Origin: Rhodanobacter sp. DHB23 | GTDB lineage: Bacteria; Pseudomonadota; Gammaproteobacteria; Xanthomonadales; Rhodanobacteraceae | Reading direction: 5' to 3' | DNA: 64,000 nt | Assembly (NCBI RefSeq): GCF_014842975.1 | Contig: NZ_JACYXK010000029.1 | Location: 62,001 to 126,000 of the forward strand | Part shown: piece after piece, positions 28,301 to 35,806 of the stretch | Numbering within the stretch: position 1 is the stretch's first letter | Layout of the letters: every line of letters begins with the position of its first letter | The notes under the pieces: generated by a model | Database searches by the model: none | Told to the model about the DNA's origin: nothing | Seen by the model: the letters and a program-made list of their open reading frames with translations, nothing else | Translations under genes and position numbers: made by a program

Positions 28301-28925
28301 CAAGTACCTGGCCGGCCGCGGCACCGACAAGGTGGCCGAGGAGCCGCTGGCGAAGGTGGAGAACGAGCAGTACATCCACTACAACAAGGGCTCGGTGATC
28401 TTCTATGCGCTGCAGGACTACGTGGGCGAGGACAAGCTCGACGCCATCCTCAAGCAGTTCCTAGTCGACAAGGGCTTCCAGCAGCCGCCCTACACCACCT
28501 CGAAGGAATTCATGGGTGCGCTGTCCGCCGGGCTGGGGTCGCCATGGCAACCGCTGCTCGACGACTTCTTCTGGAAGATCACCCTGTTCGACGACCGCAT
28601 GCTCGGCGCCACCGCGAAGAAGCTCCCCGACGGCAGATACGAGGTGACGATGAAGGTGCACGCCGGCATGGTCCATGCCGATGGCAAGGGCAAGGAAGTC
28701 GCTGCCGCGCCGGACATCCCAATCGCCATCGGCGTGTTCGCCGCCTCGCCCGGCGACGGCAAGGACGGCAAGCCGCTGTACCTGGAGAAGCGCATGCTGC
28801 CCGACGGCGACAGCACCATCACGGTGACCGTGGACGGCAAGCCCGCGATGGCCGGCATCGATCCGTACAACGAGCTGGTCGACCGGGTGCCGGACGACAA
28901 CCGCAAGCCGGTGACGATGCAGTAA
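25341..28925 (+). CDS. ABC-2 permease fused to an M1-type zinc metallopeptidase domain
   Basis: A 1194-residue protein. About residues 1-580 form two ABC-2-type permease modules with about 12 helices, each starting with an [14 protein letters not shown]-like amphipathic stretch. From about residue 600 a periplasmic M1 peptidase-like region follows: an N-terminal beta domain ([20 protein letters not shown]), then the zinc site HEVAH (H934, E935, H938) with the third ligand in MLSESLAQY (E958), 19 residues after H938 where classical M1 enzymes have 18. The exopeptidase GxMEN motif is replaced by [11 protein letters not shown]. This fusion architecture is annotated in other bacteria; its substrate is unknown. 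It may couple peptide cleavage or sensing to transport. Confidence 0.85.
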   Translation: MFFEILRFELRQQLKAPLFWIIAAVFAALAFVLTCTDAVMAGGASGNVLRNAPLVIVRLLNALAPLCMLLAAAFVAGAALRDFDLGTAELVFSTPLRKRDYLGGRFAAGLLVMAAIMLLCALALAAGGSMPWIDAARLGPPDWRGYAWGFGVLVLPNLLFIAAALFLLATATRSLLATLIGVIAFIVLLSIARLLTQDVNHYTLAAILDPFGSRTLQIVTRYWAPEQTNHQLPSLDGLLLFNRLLWVGVSAVLAGTAFALFRTDREGIRLRRRAKRAEPPMLRPAFMASSMDLPKVRLASNWRARLVQLRQLTTFETCSVLRGVPFLVMVVFGLVNLAFALALSGRIYGTATYPVTHSVLDMVVGGTHWLLYVIVMFYAGELVWRERSQHSAEVSDAFPLPDWIALAAKLGALLAVIALYMLAGAVFGIGWQLGHGYTHIEPGLYLGTLALQAIPLVLLAVLALFLQVATNNRYVGYLLVIVWFVSQLALPWLHWDHNLYNYASAPDVPYSDLNGFGHFLVGALWFYAYWACLALALLVLAALLWVRGTGTGWAERLREARARLHPALAVVLACSLLGFAGLGGWIFYNTNVLNHYQNGTARQREHADYEKQYAKYADLPQPRITAVKAEVDIHPYRRQLHIHAHYTLVNKHDVPVTELLVNYADGFEPKTLAFAPHDTTSFDHRLGVAIYKLRTPLAPGASMPFDFDLDYAPGGFTNGTGETFLVHNGSFFNSAVLPHFGYQTDGQLTDRNDRRKYGLKPNVPRMPPLGDEKARANTYIANDADWIAFDTTVSTAADQIALAPGTLVKEWTQGDRRYFHYTMQQPMLPFYAYLSARYAVKTVDWKGVAISVYYNPDHAWNVDRMIASVKDSLDYYDAHYTPYQFRQLRIVEFPGYASFAQSFANTIPFSESIGFIADLRDPSQIDYVYYVTAHEVAHQWWAHRVIGADMQGSTMLSESLAQYSALMVMKHKYGADQMRKFLKYELDKYLAGRGTDKVAEEPLAKVENEQYIHYNKGSVIFYALQDYVGEDKLDAILKQFLVDKGFQQPPYTTSKEFMGALSAGLGSPWQPLLDDFFWKITLFDDRMLGATAKKLPDGRYEVTMKVHAGMVHADGKGKEVAAAPDIPIAIGVFAASPGDGKDGKPLYLEKRMLPDGDSTITVTVDGKPAMAGIDPYNELVDRVPDDNRKPVTMQ

Positions 28926-28940
28926 AGCCTGGCGGGCTCA

Positions 28941-28980
28941 GAGCCTGTTCAATGCCTCCACGCAACCCGCGTGGAGTATT
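28941..28980. repeat. copy of the GCCTGYYCMAT gene-end repeat with hairpin
   Basis: GAGCCTGTTCAATGCCTCCA is followed by CGCAACCCGCGTGGAGTATT; CTCCACGC pairs with GCGTGGAG. It lies 16 bp after the permease-peptidase stop and touches the stop of the converging DUF2845-like gene (28979-28981). It is well placed to act as a bidirectional mRNA-end hairpin, though no T tract follows. Confidence 0.65.
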
Positions 28981-29308
28981 AGTGGCTGCGTTCGTCGATG
29001 TCGCTGACGCGGCCGTCGACCAGGGTGACCACGACCACATGGCCGTCACGGCGGTACTGCCATTGCTCGCCCGGCGCCGCATTGCCGGGCGCCGCACGCG
29101 TGCGTTTCCCGCGGCGCCCCTTGCCTTGCCCGCCGCCGCGGCGCGACTTGTGCGAGGGCTTGCCCAGCAGGTCGGTCACGGTGGCCGCGCTGTCGCCCAC
29201 CACCAGCACGCGGTTGCCGACGCGCAGGCTGTCGGAGGCGACGGCGCCAGTGGCGACGACAAACAGGGTGAAGGCCAGCAGGCCGGCCAATGCCTGACGA
29301 TGCATCAC
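28979..29308 (-). CDS. secreted DUF2845-like protein
   Basis: A 109-residue exported protein with a signal peptide (residues 1-24, ending in AVAS). The mature part fits DUF2845: SLRVGNRVLVVGDSAATVTD, a basic Arg/Lys/Gly-rich insert (HKSRRGGGQGKGRRGKRTRA), then EQWQYRRDGHVVVVTLVDGR. The family is small, secreted and of unknown function. The strongly basic insert is unusual and could bind nucleic acid or negatively charged surface polymers. The alternative start two codons inside (second Met) is possible. Its 3' end overlaps the gene-end repeat. Confidence 0.65.
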   Translation of the reverse strand: MMHRQALAGLLAFTLFVVATGAVASDSLRVGNRVLVVGDSAATVTDLLGKPSHKSRRGGGQGKGRRGKRTRAAPGNAAPGEQWQYRRDGHVVVVTLVDGRVSDIDERSH

Positions 29309-29446
29309 GCGTCCTCCATGCGTAGGCGCTGCGCGCCCGGTCAGGCAAGCTAACCCGCCCGGATCGGCGGCGACGCCAGTCGACGACCGGCGATCCGGTG
29401 GGCGTGCTGCAGACGTTCGTGTAGTCGTACGCCATCGGGCGCACGG

Positions 29447-29890
29447 TCAGGAATGCGTGGCGCCGGCGAGGTTGTGCATGTCCAGATGGATGCCGCGCAG
29501 GCGCGGCAGTTGCCGGCGCAGGCAGCGCGCGAACTCCTCCGGCAGCACGCCAATCGCATGCTCGAAGGCCTGCAGCAAGGCGCTCTCGTCCTGCGCCAGG
29601 GCGCGGATCCAGACGTGGTCGCGCCGCGCGCTGGCCCGCGCCATGCTGCCCACCAGGCGGCAACGCAAGGCGGCGCGCCAACTGCCGTTGGTGCGCGGCT
29701 TGCCGCCGGCCAGTTCCATTCCGTGCTGCAGCTCGACGATCACGGAAGCAAGCGCCTGCGCCTCCTCCACCAGCACCACGCGCAGGCCTGGCTCGTTCAC
29801 CGCCAGCGCGGCATGGCGATACAGGCGGCACAAGTCGACGCTGCGGCGGATCAGCTGGTTGCAGGTTGCGCGTACGGGATTCATGGCCAT
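29447..29890 (-). CDS. DUF2383/PA2169-like four-helix-bundle protein
   Basis: A 147-residue protein, started at the ATG at 29890 (a second ATG lies at 29884; the frame is open to 29932). It is predicted to be all-helical. The pattern ELQHGMELAGGKPRTNGSWR followed by a basic Arg-rich helix and ALAQDESALLQAFEHAIG matches the DUF2383 (ferritin-like) fold seen in PA2169 proteins. The family lacks a proven activity; clear di-iron ligands are not evident here beyond a few Glu/His residues. It stands alone, 138 bp from the DUF2845 gene. Confidence 0.65.
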   Translation of the reverse strand: MAMNPVRATCNQLIRRSVDLCRLYRHAALAVNEPGLRVVLVEEAQALASVIVELQHGMELAGGKPRTNGSWRAALRCRLVGSMARASARRDHVWIRALAQDESALLQAFEHAIGVLPEEFARCLRRQLPRLRGIHLDMHNLAGATHS

Positions 29891-30126
29891 GGTCGCCGCG
29901 GACGGATGCCGGGATGGATGGGCCATCCTCATTCATGGCTACTTAGCCGGAGATTAATCCGCGGCCGCGTGCCGGCTTGCAGGGCTCGTCGACCACGTGC
30001 GCCGGAGCGGTGAACAAGGCAGTTCCGGACGCCCCATGGCACACGATCCAGCTCACCTGAATCTCTGCCGGCCCGCGCCACCGGGGGAGCCGCTTTGTCG
30101 CTGGCGAAAGTGCGCGCGAAGCCTGC
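29891..30126. other. intergenic spacer, no feature recognised
   Basis: These 236 bp separate two minus-strand genes. The sequence is GC-rich without a clear stem-loop plus T tract, and its open frames are short and arginine-rich. The start-proximal part may hold the promoter of the DUF2383-like gene, but I see no convincing -35/-10 pair. Confidence 0.35.
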
Positions 30127-30879
30127 TCACCCGCCAATCTGCAACAGGTCCAGCGCACGGCCGCGGTTGTCGCGCACGCCCTGCTGCAACTCGGACAGCT
30201 GCCGGATCGCCGGGCACAACGCCAGGATCTGCGGCCGTAACGCCTGCATCCGCCGGCGCATGCGCGGCTCCAGTTGCGTGGCAAGGTCCGCGGCGCGGTC
30301 GCGCAGATCGGCGGCGGTCTGCAGGTCGCCGCCCATGGCGGCATTCAGCGCCTGCTGGCCGAGGTCGCCGGCGATCAGGGGCAGCAGGTCGCTCTCGATC
30401 CGGCTGACGTACTGGTTCATCGCGTCGCCCTGCCAATCCTTCGTGCTGTTGCTGGCCCCGATGCGCTGCTTGAGGCTGGCCGCATCCGCCGCCAGCCGCT
30501 GATCGAGCTGCATGCGCGCATCGGCGCCCAGGCCCATGCCAGCCGCTTCCTCGTGCAGGCCCTGCACCGCGATGTCCACGCCATGCCGGGCCACCGTGCG
30601 CACGCGCGGCGCCAGCGCGCGCAGGTCGCGCTCGAACAGGGCGAGGCGATCCTGGTCCTCCGCGTTCAACCCCACCACCGCGCCATCCACACGCAACGCG
30701 CCCTGGTTCAACTCCACCCGCGTGGGCGCGGGCGAGGGGCGGTCGAACAGCAGGCTGTCCGGCCGCAACGTCACGTCATAGCTGCTGGTGGCATGGCAGG
30801 TAGTGGCCAGATCCTGCGCGTGCAGCGGCAATGCGACAAGCAGCGGCAGGAGGCAAAGCGACAGGTGGCGTAAGCACAT
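30127..30879 (-). CDS. secreted DUF2884 (YggN-like) protein
   Basis: A 250-residue exported protein starting at 30879, with a signal peptide ending in PLHA (residues 1-21). The mature start has a cysteine (TTCHATSSYDVTLRPDSLLF), followed by the beta-strand pattern RVELNQGALRVDGAVVGLNA, DRLALFERDLRALAPRV, a helical region (residues 120-220) and a C-terminal segment with ILALCPAIRQLSELQQGVRD. This order matches DUF2884/YggN. The two cysteines could form a disulfide. The product is periplasmic with unknown function. Confidence 0.7.
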   Translation of the reverse strand: MCLRHLSLCLLPLLVALPLHAQDLATTCHATSSYDVTLRPDSLLFDRPSPAPTRVELNQGALRVDGAVVGLNAEDQDRLALFERDLRALAPRVRTVARHGVDIAVQGLHEEAAGMGLGADARMQLDQRLAADAASLKQRIGASNSTKDWQGDAMNQYVSRIESDLLPLIAGDLGQQALNAAMGGDLQTAADLRDRAADLATQLEPRMRRRMQALRPQILALCPAIRQLSELQQGVRDNRGRALDLLQIGG

Positions 30880-31087
30880 CGAGCGGATTCCACGGACGAA
30901 GTGGCACAGCGATACCTGCCGGCAAGTCAACCCGTGCTGAACGCGCGACGGTTCACGCGTGCTTCCGCCCTGCCCGCAGGATGCAGACCCTGCCCGAGCC
31001 GATCGACGCCACCAGCCGGCATGGCATCGGCACTGCCCGGGATCAGCCCGTCGTCCAACCGTGGGCGCCCGCGACCCTTTCCAGGTC

Positions 31088-31621
31088 TCAATGGCGCCGC
31101 TGGAACTGCAAGCCCACGGCCGGCGTACCCAACTTCCACGCCAGCCACCCCAGCAGCGGAACCGCGACGGCTTTCAGTGCGAGCGTGATGCGATAGACGC
31201 GCCGCGCATGCAGCACGGCGTTGTGCATCACTTCATCGCTGCCGAACTGGACCAGCGCGTCGGCACTGGCGCGGTCGAACTGTGGCCACTGCGCCAGCAT
31301 CATGCCGCCGCCGACCAGCGCCCACAGCGCCAGCGCACCACAGGCCACGCGCAACGGTGCGCGCGCCCAGGCCTGGCGCAGGATGCAACCGGCGCAGAGC
31401 ACGATGACCGCGAACGCGGCCGCGAAATAGCCGATGTCCCAGGCCAGCATGCGGTGCATCGCGGCGCTGTCGGCAGGCGACAGGTCCACGCGTTGCGCCC
31501 ACAGCAATTGCGCATGGCCGGCGTACTGCACGCAGCCGAACGCCGCGAGCAGCAACAGCAGCCAGACCACCACGCGCCAGGCCGCGAAACCGCGCGGCCC
31601 GGCAGGTGCCGCCACCGGCAT
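31088..31621 (-). CDS. four-helix inner-membrane protein downstream of peroxiredoxin
   Basis: A 177-residue protein with four hydrophobic helices (about residues 15-35, 63-83, 90-108, 145-163). The ATG at 31621 overlaps the stop of the peroxiredoxin gene (TGATG), so the two are translationally coupled. It contains the loop RVDLSPADSAAMHRMLAWDI, probably periplasmic. No family recognised. The link with a periplasmic peroxiredoxin hints at a redox or electron-transfer partner, but no haem-binding His pair or CXXC motif is seen. Confidence 0.6.
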   Translation of the reverse strand: MPVAAPAGPRGFAAWRVVVWLLLLLAAFGCVQYAGHAQLLWAQRVDLSPADSAAMHRMLAWDIGYFAAAFAVIVLCAGCILRQAWARAPLRVACGALALWALVGGGMMLAQWPQFDRASADALVQFGSDEVMHNAVLHARRVYRITLALKAVAVPLLGWLAWKLGTPAVGLQFQRRH

Positions 31622-32163
31622 CAATGCCCGGCCTGCTTCAAGGTGGCGAGATCGGCCAGCACCTGGCTGGAATTCGCCTTGGGATCCACGTCCACGTAGA
31701 CCTTGGCGATCCTGCCCTGCGGATCGATCAGGAAGGTGGTGCGCTTGGCGTAGTGCATGCCCGCCATGCTGTTGAGCACACCGTATTCGGTGGCCGTCTT
31801 GCGGTCCGAATCGGCGAGCAGCGGGAACGGCACGTGGTACTTGGCGGCGAAATCCGCATGCGATTTCACGTCGTCCAGGCTCACGCCCACCACCGACGCG
31901 CCGGCCTGCCGCAGCTTGGCGACGTCATCGCGGAAGGTGCACACCTCGGTGGTGCAGCCAGGCGTGAAATCCTTGGGATAGAAATACAGCACCAGCCAAT
32001 GGCCCTGGTAATCGGCCGGGCTGCGCCAATGGCCGTTCTGGTCCTGCAGGCGGAAGGCCGGCGCGGCGGTGCCGGCCTGCGGCAGGGCCTCGTCGGCAAA
32101 TACGGGAGCGGCGAGCAGGCCGCACAGCAAGGTCAAGGCGAGCAACACTGACAGGCGGCGCAT
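31621..32163 (-). CDS. periplasmic peroxiredoxin of the Bcp/PrxQ type
   Basis: A 180-residue thiol peroxidase. Residues 1-23 form a signal peptide ending in VFA. The thioredoxin-fold domain follows with peroxidatic Cys70 and resolving Cys75 in FYPKDFTPGCTTEVCTFRDD, the spacing of the alpha-2 PrxQ/Bcp group, and the conserved GVSLDDVKSHADFAAKYHVP and FLIDPQGRIAKVY segments. It reduces hydrogen peroxide and organic peroxides in the periplasm; the reductant is unknown. Most Bcp proteins are cytosolic, so the clear export signal is notable. The downstream membrane gene is coupled. Confidence 0.9.
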   Translation of the reverse strand: MRRLSVLLALTLLCGLLAAPVFADEALPQAGTAAPAFRLQDQNGHWRSPADYQGHWLVLYFYPKDFTPGCTTEVCTFRDDVAKLRQAGASVVGVSLDDVKSHADFAAKYHVPFPLLADSDRKTATEYGVLNSMAGMHYAKRTTFLIDPQGRIAKVYVDVDPKANSSQVLADLATLKQAGH

Positions 32164-32210
32164 GGCGGTACTCCAGGGAAGGAAGGGCAACGCCCAGTGT
32201 ACGCCGCCAC

Positions 32211-32246
32211 GCAAGCGAAGGGCGCCGCACGGCGCCCTTCGCTTGC
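32211..32246. terminator. perfect 16-bp stem-loop between minus-strand genes
   Basis: GCAAGCGAAGGGCGCC (32211-32226) and GGCGCCCTTCGCTTGC (32231-32246) pair perfectly around a GCAC loop. It lies 16 bp past the stop of the gene ending at 32263 and is likely to end or stabilise that transcript, although no T tract follows on either strand. Confidence 0.65.
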
Positions 32247-32262
32247 GCAATGAACCCGGTGC

Positions 32263-32721
32263 TCAGGGGCGGTTGATGGTGAACCGTCCGACCGACACGC
32301 CGAGGTTGATGCCTTCGCCATGGCCGGCCAGCGCCAGCGAGGTGGTGCCCTTGGTCAGCACCTGCACGGTGCCGCTCTTCACCACGCCGGCTTCCGCGCC
32401 GGCCTGCGCGTATCCGCCGAACACGTCGTCGATGTTGCGCACGTGCGTGATGTCGCCGGTGCCGTGGTCGATGCGGTACTTGCCGGCCGTGAGGCCACCG
32501 CCGATCACCGCGATTTTCACCGCGGCCTGCTGTCCGTTGTCGCAGTGCACGGTGCCGCTGCCTTCGGCATGCTTGTAGAGGATCGACCAGCCCGACAGGT
32601 TGAAGTCGAGGTGGCATTTCACGTTCGCCTCGGCGGCATGGGCGGGCACGGCCGGCACGATTGCCAAGGTGCCCGAACCCAGCAACAGGGCGGCGGTCAA
32701 GGCGAGGGTGCGCTTGCTCAT
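32263..32721 (-). CDS. secreted protein of unknown function, 152 residues
   Basis: A small exported protein with a signal peptide ending in AHA (residues 1-29). The mature domain is predicted beta-rich: VKCHLDFNLSGWSILYKHAE, then GSGTVHCDNGQQAAVKIAVI and GGGLTAGKYRIDHGTGDITH, ending in GINLGVSVGRFTINRP. Two cysteines (in VKCHLDF and VHCDNG) could form a disulfide. I do not recognise a named family. The protein resembles a small all-beta periplasmic domain, and its ATG at 32721 is well placed after purines. Confidence 0.65.
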   Translation of the reverse strand: MSKRTLALTAALLLGSGTLAIVPAVPAHAAEANVKCHLDFNLSGWSILYKHAEGSGTVHCDNGQQAAVKIAVIGGGLTAGKYRIDHGTGDITHVRNIDDVFGGYAQAGAEAGVVKSGTVQVLTKGTTSLALAGHGEGINLGVSVGRFTINRP

Positions 32722-32910
32722 TGTCGTCTCCTAGGTTTGCGGGATCGTCGCGATCCGGCCAGGTCTCGGCGGGAACGCACGATGCAGCCTCGGCGCCGCA
32801 TCGTGACGACGACGTGAGCTCCACGCGCCTCCGTTCATCTTGTTGATGTTTCGCTAACGCAATGGCATCCACACTGCATGCCACACTCGTCCACCGCGAC
32901 AGGAGCGGGC
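32722..32910. other. divergent intergenic region
   Basis: This 189-bp stretch lies between divergent genes (secreted protein on minus, UspA on plus) and must hold both promoters. A lower-GC patch around 32838-32860 (TTGATGTTTCGCTAACGC) is the most promoter-like part for uspA. No clear operator palindrome is seen. Confidence 0.35.
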
Positions 32911-33324
32911 ATGCCCAAGTATTCGCTGGTCGGTTACGATGGTTCGGACGCGGCACGGCGCGCCTTCGCTTTCGCGATGGAACTGGCGCGCGGCTGCGGC
33001 GGGCGGGTGCGCGTGGTGTCGGTGCTGCAGGTGGCCGAAGGCGGCGACACCTGCGCCCTGATGATGACCGACTCCGGCACGCAGCGCATGCAGGAGCTCA
33101 AGGACGAACTGGCCGCGCTCGATCCCGACACCGCCCGCCTCGTCGACATCGAGCTCACCCACGGCAGCCCCGGCGACGTGCTGCTCAGCCAGGTCGCCCA
33201 GCGCGGCATCGACCACATCGTGATCGGGCATACCGAACGTGGCGCGCTGGCGCGCTGGCTGGTCGGCTCGGTTTCCGACAACGTGCTGGCGCGGGCGCAC
33301 GTGCCGGTGACCGTGGTGCGTTGA
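32911..33324 (+). CDS. universal stress protein, UspA family
   Basis: A 137-residue single-domain UspA protein, started at the ATG at 32911 with AGGAG nine bases upstream. The nucleotide-binding pattern is present: YSLVGYDGSDAARRAFAFAM at the N-terminus and the glycine-rich loop HIVIGHTERGALARWLVGSV, followed by SDNVLARAHVPVTVVR. This G-2x-G-9x-G(S) layout is that of the ATP-binding UspFG/MJ0577 type. It is a cytosolic stress protein of broad role. The GCCTGCCCAATAT motif lies just after its stop. Confidence 0.88.
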   Translation: MPKYSLVGYDGSDAARRAFAFAMELARGCGGRVRVVSVLQVAEGGDTCALMMTDSGTQRMQELKDELAALDPDTARLVDIELTHGSPGDVLLSQVAQRGIDHIVIGHTERGALARWLVGSVSDNVLARAHVPVTVVR

Positions 33325-33336
33325 GCGGCGCTGCCG

Positions 33337-33350
33337 CCTGCCCAATATCT
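33337..33350 (+). repeat. possible fragment of the GCCTGYYCMAT repeat
   Basis: CGCCTGCCCAATATCT lies 13 bp after the uspA stop and matches only the core of the family; no right arm is visible. Confidence 0.35.
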
Positions 33351-33410
33351 CGATCCACCCTGCAGCCATTCGATGGCGGCGCGAAGCTTCTCGAGAACGC
33401 CGACGGGTGC

Positions 33411-33857
33411 CTACTGCGCCGTGGCCGCCTGCTCGCGCGGCACCGCGTCGATCTTGCGCTGTGCCTGCTGCTCCAGCTTGAGCCTTGCCACGTCGACCGG
33501 ACGGATCTTCGCGATGAAGCACGGCGGGTAGCCGCGACCGGTCAGCACCTTGTCGAAATTCACCGACACGTCGCCGGCGAACGAGGTGAGCCCGATGGCA
33601 TTGGCGAAGGCCAGGTTCGGGCAGGCGTTCACGTCGAGCAACCAGGCGCGGTTGGCCTGCGTATAGACGGCCAACTGGTCATTGCCCAACGACTCCCACG
33701 AATACAGGTTGTAGAAGTGGAAGCTGCGCACCGGCGCACCGGCGGCCGCCGCATAGGCGGCCTGGCGCTGGGCCATCCGCTGCGCATAGGGCACGCTGGA
33801 ACATGCGCCCAGCAGCATCGCCAGCATGGCGACCATCCACGAAGTCTTGCGGGACAT
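33411..33857 (-). CDS. DUF6491-like lipoprotein
   Basis: A 148-residue lipoprotein; the lipobox LGAC places the lipidated Cys at residue 19. The mature part reads AGAPVRSFHFYNLYSWESLG, then NDQLAVYTQANRAWLLDVNA, CPNLAFANAIGLTSFAG and a final CFIAKIRPVDVARLK, the order of DUF6491. Function of the family is unknown. The ATG at 33857 gives the signal peptide; the longer frame from 33941 runs into a repeat. Two further cysteines (NACPNL and PPCFI) may pair. Confidence 0.7.
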   Translation of the reverse strand: MSRKTSWMVAMLAMLLGACSSVPYAQRMAQRQAAYAAAAGAPVRSFHFYNLYSWESLGNDQLAVYTQANRAWLLDVNACPNLAFANAIGLTSFAGDVSVNFDKVLTGRGYPPCFIAKIRPVDVARLKLEQQAQRKIDAVPREQAATAQ

Positions 33858-33920
33858 GGCGGCACTCCTCATCGTCGATGCGTGCTGTAACGCGCGAGCG
33901 GTCGGCGGGTGTACCTGCCG

Positions 33921-33970
33921 GGGCCTGCCCCATGCCTCCACGTGGCCCGCGGAGCTATTGCACAGGCTCC
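33921..33970. repeat. complete copy of the GCCTGYYCMAT palindromic repeat
   Basis: GGGCCTGCCCCATGCCTCCA, CGTGGCCCGCGGAGCTATTG and CACAGGCTCC together form an imperfect 50-bp palindrome. It is the fullest copy in the window, and its right end is the first base of the stop codon (33970-33972) of the minus-strand lipoprotein gene. Confidence 0.75.
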
Positions 33971-34707
33971 TACTTCTTGCCGCCCTTCTTCGGCAGCGCC
34001 TGCCACTGGTCGGGCACGAAGCCGCCCACCTCGTAGACCAGTTCCACCTTCTTCTCGCCGTCCTGCATGGTGACGGGCAGGCTGATCTTCCTCGATTTCT
34101 GCAACAGGGCGATGAAGCCCTTGTCGTCGCGGATCATCAGCGCCGGCTCGCCGGTGGGCGGCGCATAGGCCTTGATCGGGTGCGGCTTGTCGTCGAACTT
34201 CGCGGCGATGGTGCAATCGCCCTTGCAGACGAAGCCGTGGGCATCGCTGTACAGGAACGCGCTCTGGCCCCAGCTGGTGTGCCGGCGCAGCACCAGCCGC
34301 ACGCGCACGTCGGTGGGCTGGCTTTCGTAGATCGATGCGGTGGACTGCGTGCCGCCTTCCATCGGCGCCACCTGGTACTGCCACAGCGCGGCGAGGCGCG
34401 TCTTCTCGCTGTTCTCCTTCCAGCGCTTCTCGACGTCGGGCAGGGTCTGCTGCACTTCCTTCGCCGCGGCGCTGCCGGGGAAGCGCTGCACGATGTCCTC
34501 GCCCATCGTTGCCGCCATCTGGTCGTTGTGCATGGCCAGCAACTGGCGATAGGTAGCGAGGTTCTGCGCCGCCTCGCTGGCTTGCGCCTGCGCCTGTTGT
34601 TGCGCGGCATCCGGCGCAGGCGCGCCACCCTGCGAACAGGCGGCGAGGAGCAGCGCGCCGGCAAGGGCGGCGAGTGCGGAACGCGGGCGTGGCGAGGCAG
34701 GTGTCAT
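33970..34707 (-). CDS. lipoprotein of unknown function, 245 residues
   Basis: A lipoprotein with lipobox LAAC (Cys at residue 24), then a Gln/Ala-rich stretch that may be a flexible or coiled-coil tether (residues 34-50). The middle is helical (EVQQTLPDVEKRWKENSEKT), then beta-rich (DVRVRLVLRRHTSWGQSAFL, then YSDAHGFVCKGDCTIAAKFD). The CKGDC pair may form a disulfide. It ends in basic residues (LPKKGGKK). I do not recognise a family. It lies 63 bp after the LytTR gene's stop on the same strand, so it may be part of the same transcript. Confidence 0.65.
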   Translation of the reverse strand: MTPASPRPRSALAALAGALLLAACSQGGAPAPDAAQQQAQAQASEAAQNLATYRQLLAMHNDQMAATMGEDIVQRFPGSAAAKEVQQTLPDVEKRWKENSEKTRLAALWQYQVAPMEGGTQSTASIYESQPTDVRVRLVLRRHTSWGQSAFLYSDAHGFVCKGDCTIAAKFDDKPHPIKAYAPPTGEPALMIRDDKGFIALLQKSRKISLPVTMQDGEKKVELVYEVGGFVPDQWQALPKKGGKK

Positions 34708-34770
34708 CGGAGAATCATCCGGGGTGGAACCAGCGGCTAGCTTGGAACGATCACGCGCCGCGGCGCAAGC

Positions 34771-35649
34771 TCATTCGCCTGCGGCAGGCTGGCCGCCGTA
34801 GCGTTCGCGCAGCGCGGCACGATAACGGCGGCTGCACGGAATGGTGGTGCCATCGCGCAGGCGCAGGCGCGCATCGCCGGTTTCCAGCGGTTCGATCTCG
34901 GCGAGGTAGTCGAGGTTGACGAAGTAGCCGCGATGCACGCGCAGGAAGCGCGCTGGGTCCAGCCGCGCCTCGATGCCGGCCATGGTGCTGCGCAACGGAT
35001 AGTCGCGCCCGCGCACGTGCAGGTTCACGTAGTTGCCCGCGGCCTGCAGCCACTCGATCTCGCTGGCGTTGAGCAGGAACTCCTTGCCCAGCTTGCGCAC
35101 CAGGAAACGTTCCGGCCGCTCCACCGGCTCCACCGGCGGACCGTCGTCCGGTTCGGCCAGCAGCTTCGCCTCGCCCTGCTGGCGCAGCAGCCAGAGCCGC
35201 GACAGGCAGATCAGCGCGACGATGGTGAAATAGCTGCGGATGTCCTTCAGGTACTCGTAGCCGAAGTTCGGCCACCACGCGCCGAAATGGTAGTGGTGGC
35301 CGGCCATCCCGTAAGCCAGCTTGCGCAGCCCGACCATGCCGGCCACGTGCACCAGGCTGAACGCCACGCTGGCCAGCAGATGCCACGGCAGGCTGTGGCG
35401 CCACGTATCGAAGCGGAATGGCCAGCGCCGCTCCGCCACCTTGACGAAGGGAATCAGCAGCAGGACCAGCAGCGCGCTGCTCGATTCCCTCACCCATGGC
35501 TCCCAAGCCGCCGTGCGGGCATCGTCGATCTGCGCAACGATGCAGTTGAACACCGTGTTGAGAGTGAACAGCGCCACCCAGAAGGCCACCTCGACCGAGG
35601 TGTGCCAACGCTGGAAATCCCTGTATCCCACATCCGCCTGTTCGTTCAT
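34771..35649 (-). CDS. membrane-anchored LytTR family transcription regulator
   Basis: A 292-residue protein. About residues 20-170 hold four hydrophobic helices (including VEVAFWVALFTLNTVFNCIV and SYFTIVALICLSRLWLLRQQ), and residues 192-285 form a LytTR DNA-binding domain: FLVRKLGKEFLLNASEIEWL, AAGNYVNLHVRGRDYPLRST and DPARFLRVHRGYFVNLDYLA. There is no receiver domain or histidine kinase partner, so it is a one-component, membrane-bound regulator. It is divergent from the Tat-exported FAD enzyme gene across 157 bp, a plausible target. Confidence 0.85.
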   Translation of the reverse strand: MNEQADVGYRDFQRWHTSVEVAFWVALFTLNTVFNCIVAQIDDARTAAWEPWVRESSSALLVLLLIPFVKVAERRWPFRFDTWRHSLPWHLLASVAFSLVHVAGMVGLRKLAYGMAGHHYHFGAWWPNFGYEYLKDIRSYFTIVALICLSRLWLLRQQGEAKLLAEPDDGPPVEPVERPERFLVRKLGKEFLLNASEIEWLQAAGNYVNLHVRGRDYPLRSTMAGIEARLDPARFLRVHRGYFVNLDYLAEIEPLETGDARLRLRDGTTIPCSRRYRAALRERYGGQPAAGE

Positions 35650-35806
35650 CCCGGCGATTCTACGTGGCCACGGCAAGATCCCCGCGCATCCCGTCCCACG
35701 TCGAAGTCGATTCGTCCCCGACGGCCCGCGATCCGTCACCGCACGCTGGGATTGGCGGTGATACCGGCCCATGCTGGCCACCTCACATCCCGTCCGGAGC
35801 GATACG

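Noticed and set aside
25281-28379. 1032-codon minus-strand frame opposite the permease-peptidase
   Set aside because: Typical high-GC shadow ORF rich in Val, Arg, Gln and His; the plus-strand frame has Walker-partner and zinc-site motifs.
29941-30126. Terminator between the DUF2383-like and DUF2884 genes
   Set aside because: No stem-loop followed by a T tract on either strand.
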